This document shows positions 8,925 to 17,532 of a stretch of DNA of 64,000 bases, one piece after another (within the stretch, counting starts at the first letter, position 1; each line of letters starts with the position of its first letter). Below the pieces are notes generated by a model, which worked only from the letters and a program-made list of their open reading frames with translations, had not been told where the DNA came from and made no database searches. The position numbers and the translations under genes are program-made. Origin of the DNA: Pseudomonas sp. Gutcm_11s (GTDB taxonomy: Bacteria; Pseudomonadota; Gammaproteobacteria; Pseudomonadales; Pseudomonadaceae); assembly GCF_028649395.1 (NCBI RefSeq), contig NZ_JAQSUW010000011.1, positions 180,231-244,230 of the forward strand, read 5' to 3'.

Positions 8925-9848
8925 TTACAGGCTGTCGAGGAAAGCCTGGTAATGCTGGGCCGTTTCCTCTGGGCGCTCGAGCATCGGCGCGTGGCCGCAG
9001 TCCTTCATCACCACGATGGTGGGTTTCTTCAGCAGCGGCTTCATGACTCCGATGCTGGAAACATCCAGCACCCGGTCCTGGTCGCCCCACAGCACCAGTG
9101 TGGGGACCTGGATCTTCGGTAGTTCGGGCTCCAGCGGCACATAGCGTTCGCGCAGCTGGACGAAGATGCGATCGTACTGTTGCTGGTTGGCCATCGACTG
9201 TTCGGCGAAGTGGCGTTTTAGCGACTCCGGCAGCGGAGGCGGGTTGACGAAGACGAAGCGCATCAGCGCGTCGAAGTCTTCTGCCTTGCGCACCACCAGA
9301 GGGTTCGGCTTGCCGTTCTCGAGCATGGCGAACATCTCGCTCTTGCGTGGCGAGAGGATGCCGGAGTTGTTCAGCAGCGCAACGCTCGTCACCTGCTCGG
9401 GATAGCGTGCCGCGTAGAGTGCGGCGATGTGGCCGCCCATGGAGTTGCCGATCAGGTGCGGCTTGCTGATTCCCAGGGCCTGGACGAAGGCATGCAGGCG
9501 CTCGGTCTGGCTGGCTACATCGTAATTGACGTCAGGCTTGTCACTTTCACCAAAGCCCGGCAGATCCAGGGCGATCACCCGGTATTGCTGGCTGAAGTGA
9601 CGAGCGAAGCGCAGCCAGTTGTCACGATTGGCGCCGAAGCCGTGGATCATCAGCAGGGTTTCGCCGTCGCGGGGGCCGCCTTCGTAGTAATGTATGGTCA
9701 GCCCGTCTACCTTGACCTCATGCGAGGACAGGCCGGCGCGCTGGCGCTCGATGAACTGCACGCTGGTGAGCAGCGCCGTAGGCGAGAAATAGAGAGTACC
9801 GGCCGCACAGGCCAGCAGCAGTGTTATTCCGATCGCAAGTTTTTTCAT
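8925..9848 (-). CDS. plaF: membrane-anchored alpha/beta hydrolase, PlaF-type (phospho)lipase
   Basis: 307 residues: an N-terminal hydrophobic anchor (about 4-22) and an alpha/beta-hydrolase domain with HGFGANRDNW (oxyanion loop), nucleophile elbow GNSMGG (Ser136), Asp258 in GDQD and His286 in CGHAP. P. aeruginosa PlaF (ABHD6-like phospholipase A1, also called LipV), as I recall it, uses Ser137, Asp258 and His286 and also sits next to etfA, so both residue numbering and neighbourhood support orthology. The expected role is inner-membrane glycerophospholipid remodelling with release of fatty acids, which fits its place beside the etf genes. An AATAATAA run lies about 20 bases before the start codon. 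Confidence 0.78.
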   Translation of the reverse strand: MKKLAIGITLLLACAAGTLYFSPTALLTSVQFIERQRAGLSSHEVKVDGLTIHYYEGGPRDGETLLMIHGFGANRDNWLRFARHFSQQYRVIALDLPGFGESDKPDVNYDVASQTERLHAFVQALGISKPHLIGNSMGGHIAALYAARYPEQVTSVALLNNSGILSPRKSEMFAMLENGKPNPLVVRKAEDFDALMRFVFVNPPPLPESLKRHFAEQSMANQQQYDRIFVQLRERYVPLEPELPKIQVPTLVLWGDQDRVLDVSSIGVMKPLLKKPTIVVMKDCGHAPMLERPEETAQHYQAFLDSL

Positions 9849-9957
9849 GGCGAATCCTTATCGCTAATTATTATTAGATGTGCCTGTTACGCTAGCATGA
9901 AGCAGGCAGGGCCGGTGTTGTCCGCCGCCAGCTACCTAGATCGAGTCGGGGCCACAG

Positions 9958-10800
9958 ATGCAAAAACTCCTGTCGTTGACAACACTCTGCTCGCTGCTCG
10001 CAGCCCTGCTTTCGAGTGCGGTGCAGGCTGCCGGCAAGTGCGAGCGTCTGGTGGCTACCGGCAACCCCGAGTATCCGCCGTACCTGTGGCGCGATCCGCA
10101 GAGCCCGCAGCACCTGATCGGCGCCAATGCCGACCTGTTGACGCTGATCGGCGAACAGCTCGGCGTGAAGATCGAGATCATCTACACTGGCCCGTGGTCG
10201 CGCGCTCAGGACGAGGTGCGCACCGGCCGAGTCGACCTGCTGGCTGGCGCATTCCTCACGTTGCCACGCCTGGAGCACATGGATTACGTTCACCCTGCAT
10301 TCTTCAACACGCCGAGCGTGGTCTGGGTGCGCAAGGGGCAGGGCTTCCCTTACACCGGTTGGGACGATCTGCGTGGCCGTGTTGGTGGCACCCTGGTGCA
10401 CAACAGCTTCGGCCAGCAGTTCGATGCCTTCGCCAAGGCTAATCTCAGCCTCGAAGAGGTGCCCAGTCTGATCCAGGCCTTCCAGAAGCTGCTGCTGGGG
10501 CGTACCGACTATGTCGTGTACGAGCGCTATCCGGGCGTGGCGCTGGCCAACACCCAGGGCATGCTAGAGAGTCTGGAGACACTGGAGCCCCCGGTATCCA
10601 GCGAAGGCCTGTACCTGACCCTGTCGCACGATTCCGCATGCAATGACCCCTGGCTGCGCGGACAGCTGGCGAAAAAGATGACAGAATTGACCGCCGCCGG
10701 CCTGCCGGAAACCTTCCTGCAGCGCAATCTGGAGCGCTGGAAGACTCAGCAGATGCAAGCCGCCGACGTCCCCCCGCAAGAGCAGGAAAAGTCTCAGTGA
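9958..10800 (+). CDS. periplasmic substrate-binding (SBP_bac_3-like) protein
   Basis: 280 residues from ATG 9958. A cleavable signal peptide ends near AVQAAG (about 25). The mature part has the type-3 solute-binding pattern: GNPEYPPYLWRD, GANADLLTLIGEQLGVK, and the conserved R-TGRVDLLAGAFLT-R strand. No ABC permease or ATPase follows. Instead the stop codon overlaps the GTG of a DUF4398 lipoprotein, so this may be a sensor or scavenging protein for an envelope complex rather than a transporter component. Ligand unknown. Confidence 0.8.
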   Translation: MQKLLSLTTLCSLLAALLSSAVQAAGKCERLVATGNPEYPPYLWRDPQSPQHLIGANADLLTLIGEQLGVKIEIIYTGPWSRAQDEVRTGRVDLLAGAFLTLPRLEHMDYVHPAFFNTPSVVWVRKGQGFPYTGWDDLRGRVGGTLVHNSFGQQFDAFAKANLSLEEVPSLIQAFQKLLLGRTDYVVYERYPGVALANTQGMLESLETLEPPVSSEGLYLTLSHDSACNDPWLRGQLAKKMTELTAAGLPETFLQRNLERWKTQQMQAADVPPQEQEKSQ

Positions 10801-11147
10801 ATCGACTCCTAACCCTTGGCCTGGCAGTGCTGGTCCTGGCCGGCTGTGCCAACGACCCGGCGCCTGGCGAACAGATGCGCCTGAGCACCCAGGCCGTCGA
10901 GCAGGCCCGCGCCGTCGGTGCCGACCAGCAGATCGAGGAAATGCACATGGCCGAGCAGAAGCTGGCCCGTGCCGAGAAGAACATGGGCGAGGAAGACTAC
11001 AAGCGCGCCCGCGTCTTCGCCGAGCAGGCCGAGCTTGATGCCCGCCTGGCTGAAGCCAAGGTGCTCAATCAGAAGAGTCAGAAGCAGCTCGACGAGCTGA
11101 ACGCGCGCATCACCCGTTTGCGCAAGCAGCTGGGAGAACTGCCGTAA
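10797..11147 (+). CDS. DUF4398 lipoprotein, helical
   Basis: 116 residues from GTG 10797, overlapping the previous stop (GTGA). The lipobox LVLAGC predicts lipidation at Cys17. The rest is a charged alpha-helical repeat region (AEQKLARAEKNM, RARVFAEQAELDARLAEAK) ending in a heptad-rich KQLDELNARITRLRKQLGEL, consistent with a short coiled coil as in DUF4398 proteins. It overlaps the next gene by one base (TAATG), so the three genes 9958-11953 are translationally coupled. Confidence 0.82.
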   Translation: MNRLLTLGLAVLVLAGCANDPAPGEQMRLSTQAVEQARAVGADQQIEEMHMAEQKLARAEKNMGEEDYKRARVFAEQAELDARLAEAKVLNQKSQKQLDELNARITRLRKQLGELP

Positions 11148-11953
11148 TGTCGAAGATGATTCTGAGCAGCGGCCTGCTGCTGTCCCTGATGGTGCTCGGC
11201 GGTTGCGCCAGCCAGCACAGTCAGCAGGTGCTGAGCGAGGCCGAGGCGAGCTTCCAGCAGGTGAAGGAAGACCCCGATGTGCTGCGGAGCTCGCCCAAGG
11301 ACGTAATCCGGGCGGGTGAGTCGCTGGCCCGCGCCGATCGCCTGTCCAATTACTGGGGTAGTGCCGATGACGTCGAGCACTACGCCTACCTCAGCCAGCG
11401 CTACAGCCAGATCGCCCGTCAGCACACTGACCTCAATCTAAATCAGGAGCGCCTGGTCAAGCTGGAGCTGGAGCGCGAACGCCTGCAGCTGGCCCTGCGC
11501 GAGGCCAAACTGCTGAGTGCCCAGCAGCAAGGGCAGTGGATGGAGGAGCAGGTGGTCAATCTGGCGGCCAGCGAGACCGACCGCGGCCTAGTGATGACCC
11601 TGGGTGATGTACTGTTCGACGCCGGCCGCACCGAGCTCAAGGCTTCGGCCAACCGCACCATTCTGCGGCTGGTGCAGTTCCTGCAGATCAACCCGCGCCG
11701 CAGTATTCGCATCGAGGGCTACACCGACAACCGTGGTGTCTCCGCTGAGAACCTCGAGCTGTCGCGCGCCCGGGCCCAGGCCGTGGCCGACGTATTGGTT
11801 GACCTCGGCATCGACGCCAAGCGCATGGAAGTGAAGGGCTATGGCGAGGCTCATCCGCTGGCGGAGAACGCCTCGGCCAAGGGTCGCGCGCAGAATCGTC
11901 GGGTGGAGATCCTCATTTCCGACGAGAGCGGCAAGCTCGGCGACTATCGCTGA
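11147..11953 (+). CDS. OmpA-family lipoprotein with N-terminal DUF4398
   Basis: 268 residues from the ATG of TAATG at 11147. The lipobox LGGC is followed by a DUF4398-like helical segment (about 25-140) with leucine/arginine heptads. The C-terminal OmpA-like peptidoglycan-binding domain (about 150-260) has GDVLFDAGRTELK, IEGYTDNRG, LSRARAQAVADVLVDLGI and GRAQNRRVEILI. It would tether outer membrane and peptidoglycan. It is last in a coupled operon with a terminator 20 bases after the stop. The paired DUF4398 domains of this and the previous protein may interact (inference). Confidence 0.88.
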   Translation: MSKMILSSGLLLSLMVLGGCASQHSQQVLSEAEASFQQVKEDPDVLRSSPKDVIRAGESLARADRLSNYWGSADDVEHYAYLSQRYSQIARQHTDLNLNQERLVKLELERERLQLALREAKLLSAQQQGQWMEEQVVNLAASETDRGLVMTLGDVLFDAGRTELKASANRTILRLVQFLQINPRRSIRIEGYTDNRGVSAENLELSRARAQAVADVLVDLGIDAKRMEVKGYGEAHPLAENASAKGRAQNRRVEILISDESGKLGDYR

Positions 11954-11972
11954 CAGCTACCCTTTGCTCACG

Positions 11973-12001
11973 AAAACCCCGGGAATCCCCCGGGGTTTTT
12001 T
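11973..12001 (+). terminator. intrinsic terminator after the OmpA-like gene
   Basis: AAAACCCCGGG-aatc-CCCCGGGGTTTTTT, a strong GC stem followed by six Ts. Confidence 0.93.
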
Positions 12002-12058
12002 GTTTGTGCCGCCCGCGATAACGCACATTCAGATACACGGCTACGCTGCAACAGCTGA

Positions 12059-12125
12059 AACTGTACTGTTGGCATAAAGTAGGACTGTACCGCTACGCTA
12101 AATCTGTATTTGGCTACTGTTACGG
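12059..12125 (+). promoter_or_regulatory. direct repeats upstream of the MocR gene (putative MocR operator)
   Basis: Three same-orientation copies of an ACTGTacCG-like motif: AACTGTACTGT (12059-12069), GACTGTACCGC (12083-12093) and TACTGTTACGG (12115-12125), with a weaker ATCTGTATTTG at 12102-12112. MocR/GabR proteins typically bind direct repeats in their own promoters. The 11-mer GACTGTACCGC recurs exactly upstream of the PLP-decarboxylase gene at 45975-45985 (reverse strand). Confidence 0.6.
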
Positions 12126-12149
12126 TCCAGTCGCGCAAGGGGATATCTC

Positions 12150-13586
12150 ATGACCAATTTGTTGCTTTACCAGCGCATCGCTCAGCAGTTGGCCGAGGAT
12201 ATTCGCCGTGGCGTCTACCAGCCGGGAGAGCGCGTGCCCTCGGTACGCAAGATGAGTTCCCAGCTCAGCGTCAGCCACGCCACCGTGCTGCAGGCCTACG
12301 CCAATCTGGAGGACATGGGCCTGATCCGTGCCCGTCCGCAATCCGGCTTCTACGTGCACCAGACCGCTGGCCTGACTGCGTCGACCCCTGACATCGCGCG
12401 CGTCGAGCGGCCGTCCATGGTCACCCGTAGCAGCATCATCAGCCAGGTGCTCAACGATTCGCGCCAGGACGGCGTGTTTCCCCTGGGCGCCGCCGTGCCG
12501 CACGTGGACTACCTGCCGGTGCGCTCGCTGCACCAGCAGCTGGCCAAGGTCACCCGCTTCCAGAGCCCGCGCGCGTTCAGCTACATGTTCAGCCCCGGCT
12601 ACGAGCCGCTGCGCCGCCAAGTGGCGATCCGCATGCGCGATGCTGGCGTGGTGGTCGATCCGTCAGAGGTAGTGATCACCCACGGCTGCGTGGACGCCAT
12701 CCACATGGCCCTGCGCGTACTGACCCAGCCCGGCGACCTGATCGCCGCCGAGTCGCCGACCTATTACGGCCTGCTGCAACTGGCCGAAGTACTCGGCCTC
12801 AAGGTCATCGAGATTCCCAGCGACCCGACCACCGGCCTCAGCCTGGAGGCCCTTCAGCTGGCCGCCAACCAATGGCCGATCAAGGCCCTGGTGCTCACTG
12901 CACGGCTGTCCAATCCGCTGGGCGGGAGCATTCCCGAGGAGCGCCAGAAGCAGTTGCTGCGCCTGACCGCCGACCACGGCATCCAGGTGATCGAGGATGA
13001 CATCTACGGCGAGCTGCTGTTCGAGCCGGGGCGCAGTAAGGCGCTCAAGGCCTATGACCGTGACGATCAGGTGGTGTATTGCTCGAGCTTCTCCAAGACC
13101 CTGTCGCCCGGCGTGCGTATCGGCTGGATCATTGCCGGCCGCTATCAGGATGAGGTGGAGCGGTTGCAGACCTTCAGCACCCACTCGGCTTGCAGCGTGA
13201 CGCAGATGGGCGTCGCGGCATACCTGGAGAATGGCGGCTACGACCGCCACCTGCGCCACATCCGCCAGGAATACCGCAAGAACATGACCGCCTACCAGCT
13301 GGCGGTACAGCAGCATTTCCCCGAGGGAACGCAGATGACCCGGCCCCACGGTGGCTTCATCCTCTGGGTCAGCCTGCCGGGCAAGGTCCGCGCCCAGGAG
13401 CTGCATGTGCGGGCGCTGCAGCAGGGCATCAGCATCGCGCCGGGGCTGATCTTCAGTAACACCGAGCAATTCAACAACTGCCTGCGTCTGACCTGCGGCG
13501 TGCCGTGGAATCGGGAGTCCGAGCGGGCCATCATGACGCTCGGTGCGCTGGTCAAGCAGCTCTGCCAGGAAAACAACAACGCTTAA
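12150..13586 (+). CDS. MocR-family transcriptional regulator (GntR DNA-binding domain + PLP aminotransferase-like domain)
   Basis: 478 residues from ATG 12150. The N-terminal winged helix (about 1-75) has YQRIAQQLAEDIRRGVYQPGERVPSVRKMS and SHATVLQAYANLEDMGLI. A fold-type I aminotransferase domain follows (about 110-470), with the PLP lysine in SSFSKTLSPGVRIGW. Such regulators sense PLP or amino-acid adducts. Position next to an ECF sigma/anti-sigma pair resembles P. aeruginosa PA2897, recalled from memory. Direct repeats upstream suggest autoregulation, and the same repeats lie before a PLP decarboxylase at 45.8 kb, a plausible target. Small-molecule ligand unknown. Confidence 0.9.
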   Translation: MTNLLLYQRIAQQLAEDIRRGVYQPGERVPSVRKMSSQLSVSHATVLQAYANLEDMGLIRARPQSGFYVHQTAGLTASTPDIARVERPSMVTRSSIISQVLNDSRQDGVFPLGAAVPHVDYLPVRSLHQQLAKVTRFQSPRAFSYMFSPGYEPLRRQVAIRMRDAGVVVDPSEVVITHGCVDAIHMALRVLTQPGDLIAAESPTYYGLLQLAEVLGLKVIEIPSDPTTGLSLEALQLAANQWPIKALVLTARLSNPLGGSIPEERQKQLLRLTADHGIQVIEDDIYGELLFEPGRSKALKAYDRDDQVVYCSSFSKTLSPGVRIGWIIAGRYQDEVERLQTFSTHSACSVTQMGVAAYLENGGYDRHLRHIRQEYRKNMTAYQLAVQQHFPEGTQMTRPHGGFILWVSLPGKVRAQELHVRALQQGISIAPGLIFSNTEQFNNCLRLTCGVPWNRESERAIMTLGALVKQLCQENNNA

Positions 13587-13650
13587 CCCGAAGCGGACGG
13601 TGGCTGCGTCTACTCAGGCGAATGGACTTTTCGCCCGAGGAGACCCCGCC

Positions 13651-15390
13651 ATGTCCAGCATCGCCGTTCTGATTCGCCAACCCCTGCTCGCCGGCTTCGG
13701 CGCCACCTTGGTGCTGGGCCTGGCCGCCTGCAGCGCTTCCAACGATGAACCGGCCAGCCGTGCCGTGACGCCCCAGCTGGCCGAGCCCAAGGCCAAGCAG
13801 GAAGTGCTGCACGAGGAGGTCGATGCCAACGCCTCCTATGCGGCGCAGCCGGCGGCCGTGGCCGGCGCCCTGGAGGTGCGCAAGGCCATGCCGCAGAGCA
13901 TGCCGATGATCGCCCCGGCGGCACCGATGGCCGACAGCGCCGCCTTCGGCTACCAGGATGCTTACCGCGAGCAGTACCAGAAGATCGAGAGCAGCCCGGT
14001 GCAGGCCGTGGCCCAGCAGCCGGTATCGACCTTCAGCATCGACGTCGACACCGGTGCCTACGCCAACGTACGACGCTTCCTCAACGATGGCAGCCTGCCG
14101 CCCAAGGACGCGGTACGCCTGGAGGAACTGGTCAACTACTTCCCCTATGCCTATCCCAAGCCTGAGGGCGACGTGCCGTTCAGCGTCGCCACCGAACTGG
14201 CAACCACGCCGTGGAACCCCGAGACCCGCCTGCTGCGCGTGGCGATCAAGGCCGCAGACCTGAGCGCCGCCGAGCTGCCACCGGCCAACCTGGTGTTCCT
14301 GGTCGACGTGTCCGGCTCTATGGATCGCCGCGAGGGACTGCCGATGGTGCAGAGCACGCTCAAGTTGCTGGTCGATCAACTGCGCCCGCAGGATCGCGTG
14401 GCTCTGGTCACTTATGCCGGCAATGCCAGCGTGGTGCTGGAGTCCACCGCCGGTAGTGAGAAGGCCAAGATTCGTACCGCCATCGACCAGCTCACCGCGG
14501 GCGGCTCCACCGCCGGCGAGTCGGGTATCCAGCTGGCCTATCAGGAAGCGCAGAAGGGCATGCTCAAGGACGGCATCAACCGCATCCTGCTGGCTACCGA
14601 TGGCGACTTCAACGTCGGCATCAGCGACTTCGAGACGCTCAAGCAACTGGCCGCCGACAAGCGCAAGACTGGCGTGTCGCTGACCACCCTGGGCTTCGGC
14701 ACCGACAACTACAACGAGCAGCTGATGGAGCAGCTGGCCGATGCCGGTGACGGCAACTACGCCTACATCGACAACCTGCGCGAGGCGCGCAAGGTGCTGG
14801 TCGACCAGCTCAGCTCGACCCTGGCGGTGGTGGCCAAGGATGTGAAGATCCAGGTCGAGTTCAACCCGGCCGAGGTCAGCGAATACCGCCTGCTGGGCTA
14901 CGAGAACCGCGCCCTGAAGCGCGAGGATTTCAGCAACGACAAGGTCGACGCAGGCGAGATCGGCGCCGGACATACCGTCACCGCCCTGTACGAAGTGGTG
15001 CCGGGGGGTGCCAAGGGCTGGCTGGAGCCGCTGCGCTATGCCCAGGCCAAAGAGCAGGGCAAGGCCGGCGAGATCGCCTGGCTGCGTCTGCGCTACAAGG
15101 CGCCGGAAGGTGGTGCCAGCAAGCTGGTCGAGCGCCCGATCGCCAAGGGCGAGGTGACGCCGATTGCCAGCGCCAGCGACGACCTGCGCTTCGCTGCCGC
15201 CGTGGCGGCCTTCGCCCAGCAGCTCAAGGATGCCAAGTACACCGGCAGCTTCGGCCTGGCCGACAGCGCCAAGCTGGCGCGTGGGGCCAAGGGCGAGGAT
15301 CCGTTCGGCCTGCGCGGCGAGTTCGTCCAACTGGTCGAGCTCGCGCAAAGCCTGCAAACTCCGCAAAACGTTCAAGTCAGGGCCGACTAA
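13651..15390 (+). CDS. von Willebrand factor A domain lipoprotein (YfbK-like)
   Basis: 579 residues from ATG 13651 (GAGGAGA upstream); the frame extends further 5', but that segment overlaps the MocR gene and has no ribosome site. Lipobox LGLAAC. An N-terminal YfbK-like domain (about 120-205; STFSIDVDTGAYANVRRFLNDG, AVRLEELVNYFPY) precedes a vWA domain with an intact MIDAS motif, DVSGSM, plus TDGDFNVG. A YfbK C-terminal domain (about 395-575) follows. It is probably a metal-dependent adhesion/scaffold protein at the cell surface or periplasm. It abuts the sigma-factor gene, so this lipoprotein may be part of an envelope signalling operon. Confidence 0.88.
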   Translation: MSSIAVLIRQPLLAGFGATLVLGLAACSASNDEPASRAVTPQLAEPKAKQEVLHEEVDANASYAAQPAAVAGALEVRKAMPQSMPMIAPAAPMADSAAFGYQDAYREQYQKIESSPVQAVAQQPVSTFSIDVDTGAYANVRRFLNDGSLPPKDAVRLEELVNYFPYAYPKPEGDVPFSVATELATTPWNPETRLLRVAIKAADLSAAELPPANLVFLVDVSGSMDRREGLPMVQSTLKLLVDQLRPQDRVALVTYAGNASVVLESTAGSEKAKIRTAIDQLTAGGSTAGESGIQLAYQEAQKGMLKDGINRILLATDGDFNVGISDFETLKQLAADKRKTGVSLTTLGFGTDNYNEQLMEQLADAGDGNYAYIDNLREARKVLVDQLSSTLAVVAKDVKIQVEFNPAEVSEYRLLGYENRALKREDFSNDKVDAGEIGAGHTVTALYEVVPGGAKGWLEPLRYAQAKEQGKAGEIAWLRLRYKAPEGGASKLVERPIAKGEVTPIASASDDLRFAAAVAAFAQQLKDAKYTGSFGLADSAKLARGAKGEDPFGLRGEFVQLVELAQSLQTPQNVQVRAD

Positions 15391-15975
15391 TTGAACCAAC
15401 CCTTGAGAGACGATGACGCCGCCTTGCTGCGGCGTTATCGCAATGGCGAGGCGGCGGCGTTCACGCAACTCTATGAACGCCACCGCCTCGGTCTGTTTCG
15501 TTTCCTGCTGGGCCTGTGCGGCGATCACGCACTGGCCGAGGAGGTGTTCCAGGAAACCTGGATGAGCCTGATCCGCAGCGCCAGCGAACAGCGCGAGGCG
15601 GTGCTGTTCAAGACTTGGCTGTACCAGATCGCGCGTAATCGCCTGATCGACCACTGGCGCAAGAGCGGGCGCCACCAGGGAAAGCTCGATGAGTACGACG
15701 AGGCGCAGCACGCCAGCGCCGACCCGGGCCCTGGTCCCGAGCAGCAGCTGCTGCTCAGCCGCGATCATGAGCGCCTGCAGGCGGCGCTGGCCGATCTGCC
15801 CGAGGAGCAGCGCGAGGTGTTCCTGCTGCGCGCCCACGGCGACCTTGAACTACACCAGATCGCCGAACTCACCCGTACTCCGGCTGAAACCGTGAAGAGC
15901 CGCCTGCGTTATGCGCTGAACAAGTTACGTCGGCTGCTGGCCGATCCGGCTTCGGCCGAGGAGGTATCCGCATGA
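15391..15975 (+). CDS. ECF RNA polymerase sigma factor
   Basis: 194 residues beginning at a TTG directly after the vWA stop codon; no better start is in frame before the conserved region 2. Sigma-2 (about 10-85) has LYERHRLGLFRFLLGLCGDHALAEEVFQETWMSL. Sigma-4 (about 125-185) has LPEEQREVFLLRAHGDLELHQIAELT and ETVKSRLRYALNKLRR. It overlaps the downstream anti-sigma gene by four bases. By family and neighbourhood it could be the counterpart of P. aeruginosa SbrI (swarming/biofilm regulator). That is recollection, and the vWA gene fused into the operon may change its role. Confidence 0.9.
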   Translation: MNQPLRDDDAALLRRYRNGEAAAFTQLYERHRLGLFRFLLGLCGDHALAEEVFQETWMSLIRSASEQREAVLFKTWLYQIARNRLIDHWRKSGRHQGKLDEYDEAQHASADPGPGPEQQLLLSRDHERLQAALADLPEEQREVFLLRAHGDLELHQIAELTRTPAETVKSRLRYALNKLRRLLADPASAEEVSA

Positions 15976-16877
15976 GCCAACACGATCAAGATCTGCAGCA
16001 GGAACAGCAACTGCTGGAGCACTTCCGCGAGCACAGCCGGGGCGAACCGTCTGCCGCGCTGGACGCGATGATCCTCGCCGCCGCCCGTGAGGCAGTAGCA
16101 CAGCCGCGGCTGAGCTGGTCGCAGCGCCTGCATGCCTGGCTGTTTGGCGCCGGTAGCCGCACCCGTTGGTCCATGGCCGTGGCCGGCCTGGCAGTGTTCG
16201 GTATTGGCCTCAACCTGACCTTGCATACCCGCGAGCAGCTGCCCGACAGCTACGACCGACCAGCGCCCGCCGCCGCGCAATCTCCAGCGTTGCGTGAGAT
16301 GGCGCCACAGGTGGCTGGTGAGGCCCAGCCGGGTTCCGCCGAGTTCGAGCAGCGCAAAGCCGAGGCGGTGGAGAAGAAGGCAGCCGCACGCCAATCCATA
16401 GCCGGAGCCATGGAGCCGAATGCTTCCTTCTCGGTATCGCCGGCGGCTGCCGCTGCGCCGCGACCAATGGCCCCGGCCAAACCACAGCCGGCACCGCTGG
16501 AGGCCATGGCAGATTCCGCAGCGGCGTCTGCCGAGTTGGGTGCGGCGCGTGACGAGGCTCGTGCAAAGGCCCAGGTTCAGGCATCTGCCAAGGCCAAAGC
16601 CGCCGCCGAGGCGCGGGCCCAGGCTCCGGCAGGCAATGCGCTGCATGAGGAGCTGGGCGAGGATCAGCTGGCCGAGACCCTGGGCCATTCGGATGTGAAT
16701 GAGGCGCCGCCATTGGAGCTGCAACTGCACAATGTGCTGCGCATGCGCCAGGCTGGGCAGCACGCCGACGCCGATCGCCTGCTGGCAATGCTCAAGCGGG
16801 AGTATCCGCAGGTGGACCTGGACGCCGAGCTCAAGCGCCTACAGGCGGAGTCGGAGGGGGCGGGGAGTTCGCGCTAA
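15972..16877 (+). CDS. anti-sigma factor-like membrane protein
   Basis: 301 residues, ATG overlapping the sigma stop (ATGA). The N-terminal cytoplasmic part (about 1-55) is followed by one membrane helix (about 58-75, MAVAGLAVFGIGLNLTL). A long Ala/Pro/Lys-rich periplasmic stretch (about 90-220) leads to a short helical C-terminus. This layout and the overlap with an ECF gene mark it as the anti-sigma factor (compare SbrR in P. aeruginosa). No clear zinc-binding HxxxCxxC motif is visible, so it is not a ZAS type. Low-complexity codons dominate the middle. Confidence 0.75.
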   Translation: MSQHDQDLQQEQQLLEHFREHSRGEPSAALDAMILAAAREAVAQPRLSWSQRLHAWLFGAGSRTRWSMAVAGLAVFGIGLNLTLHTREQLPDSYDRPAPAAAQSPALREMAPQVAGEAQPGSAEFEQRKAEAVEKKAAARQSIAGAMEPNASFSVSPAAAAAPRPMAPAKPQPAPLEAMADSAAASAELGAARDEARAKAQVQASAKAKAAAEARAQAPAGNALHEELGEDQLAETLGHSDVNEAPPLELQLHNVLRMRQAGQHADADRLLAMLKREYPQVDLDAELKRLQAESEGAGSSR

Positions 16878-17016
16878 TGGCCTTGGAGCGGCGCGCCTCC
16901 TGCCTGCTGTTCAAGCTGGCAGGAGGGCAGGGTGCAACATGGGGTAAAGCGTCTGGCTTGCCAGATGGCAGGGTAGGCGCGAGCATTAGGGCAGTTCTCT
17001 TGCCAACCTGCCCACC

Positions 17017-17532
17017 ATGACAGCTTTCCGTGTAATAGCGCTGACTCTGGCTCTCGGCCTGCTGGCCGCCTGCGACGACTCGCCCAAGCCGCCCGCGCCG
17101 GCCAAGACGGCTCCGTCGGCCGAAATCACTCCACCACCGGCTGCCACCAAGCCGGCGCCGCAGAGCGCTGCGGTGAAGCCGCCAGCTGCAGAGCCGGTGA
17201 AGAAGAAAGAGCCGGCTGAGGTAGCGCCGAAGAAGGCTCCAGCGCTGACCGTGACCCCAGCGGCCAAGCCGCTGGTCAAGGCCAAGCCTGAACCCCTGCC
17301 GCCAGTGAAGCTCGATCTGCGCCTGCCGGACGAGCTGGTGCAGCAGCTGGAGCCCGGCGAGCCACTGGATAAACTGCCGGAGCAGCCGCCCCTGCTACCG
17401 CAGCTGTTCGTGGAAAAGCCGACCGAACCTGGTCCCTACCAGCTCAATGGCCGGTTGATCACCAACGACAAGGTCAATGACTACTGGGAGTCTGTGGAGG
17501 GCGCGGAGCTGCAGATCGAGTTCCGCAACTAA
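17017..17532 (+). CDS. hypothetical Pro/Ala/Lys-rich lipoprotein
   Basis: 171 residues from ATG 17017. The N-terminus MTAFRVIALTLALGLLAACDD is a lipoprotein signal with Cys19. Residues 20-90 are a low-complexity Pro/Ala/Lys linker. The C-terminal ~75 residues contain PVKLDLRLPDELVQQLEPGE and PGPYQLNGRLITNDKVNDYW, with no domain I recognise. A GC hairpin (CCTCCTGCC...GGCAGGAGG, 16899-16926) precedes it, so it may be a separate unit from the sigma operon. It converges with, and overlaps by 4 bp, the lipoprotein hydrolase on the other strand. Confidence 0.65.
   Translation: MTAFRVIALTLALGLLAACDDSPKPPAPAKTAPSAEITPPPAATKPAPQSAAVKPPAAEPVKKKEPAEVAPKKAPALTVTPAAKPLVKAKPEPLPPVKLDLRLPDELVQQLEPGEPLDKLPEQPPLLPQLFVEKPTEPGPYQLNGRLITNDKVNDYWESVEGAELQIEFRN

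Noticed and set aside
13552..15837. 761-residue minus-strand open frame opposite the vWA and sigma genes
   Set aside because: Shadow of plus-strand coding with matching third-position GC bias; low-complexity Gly/Leu/Val/Gln content.
16899..16926. CCTCCTGCC...GGCAGGAGG hairpin as a terminator of the sigma operon
   Set aside because: The stem is good but no T tract follows; left as a possible mRNA end only.
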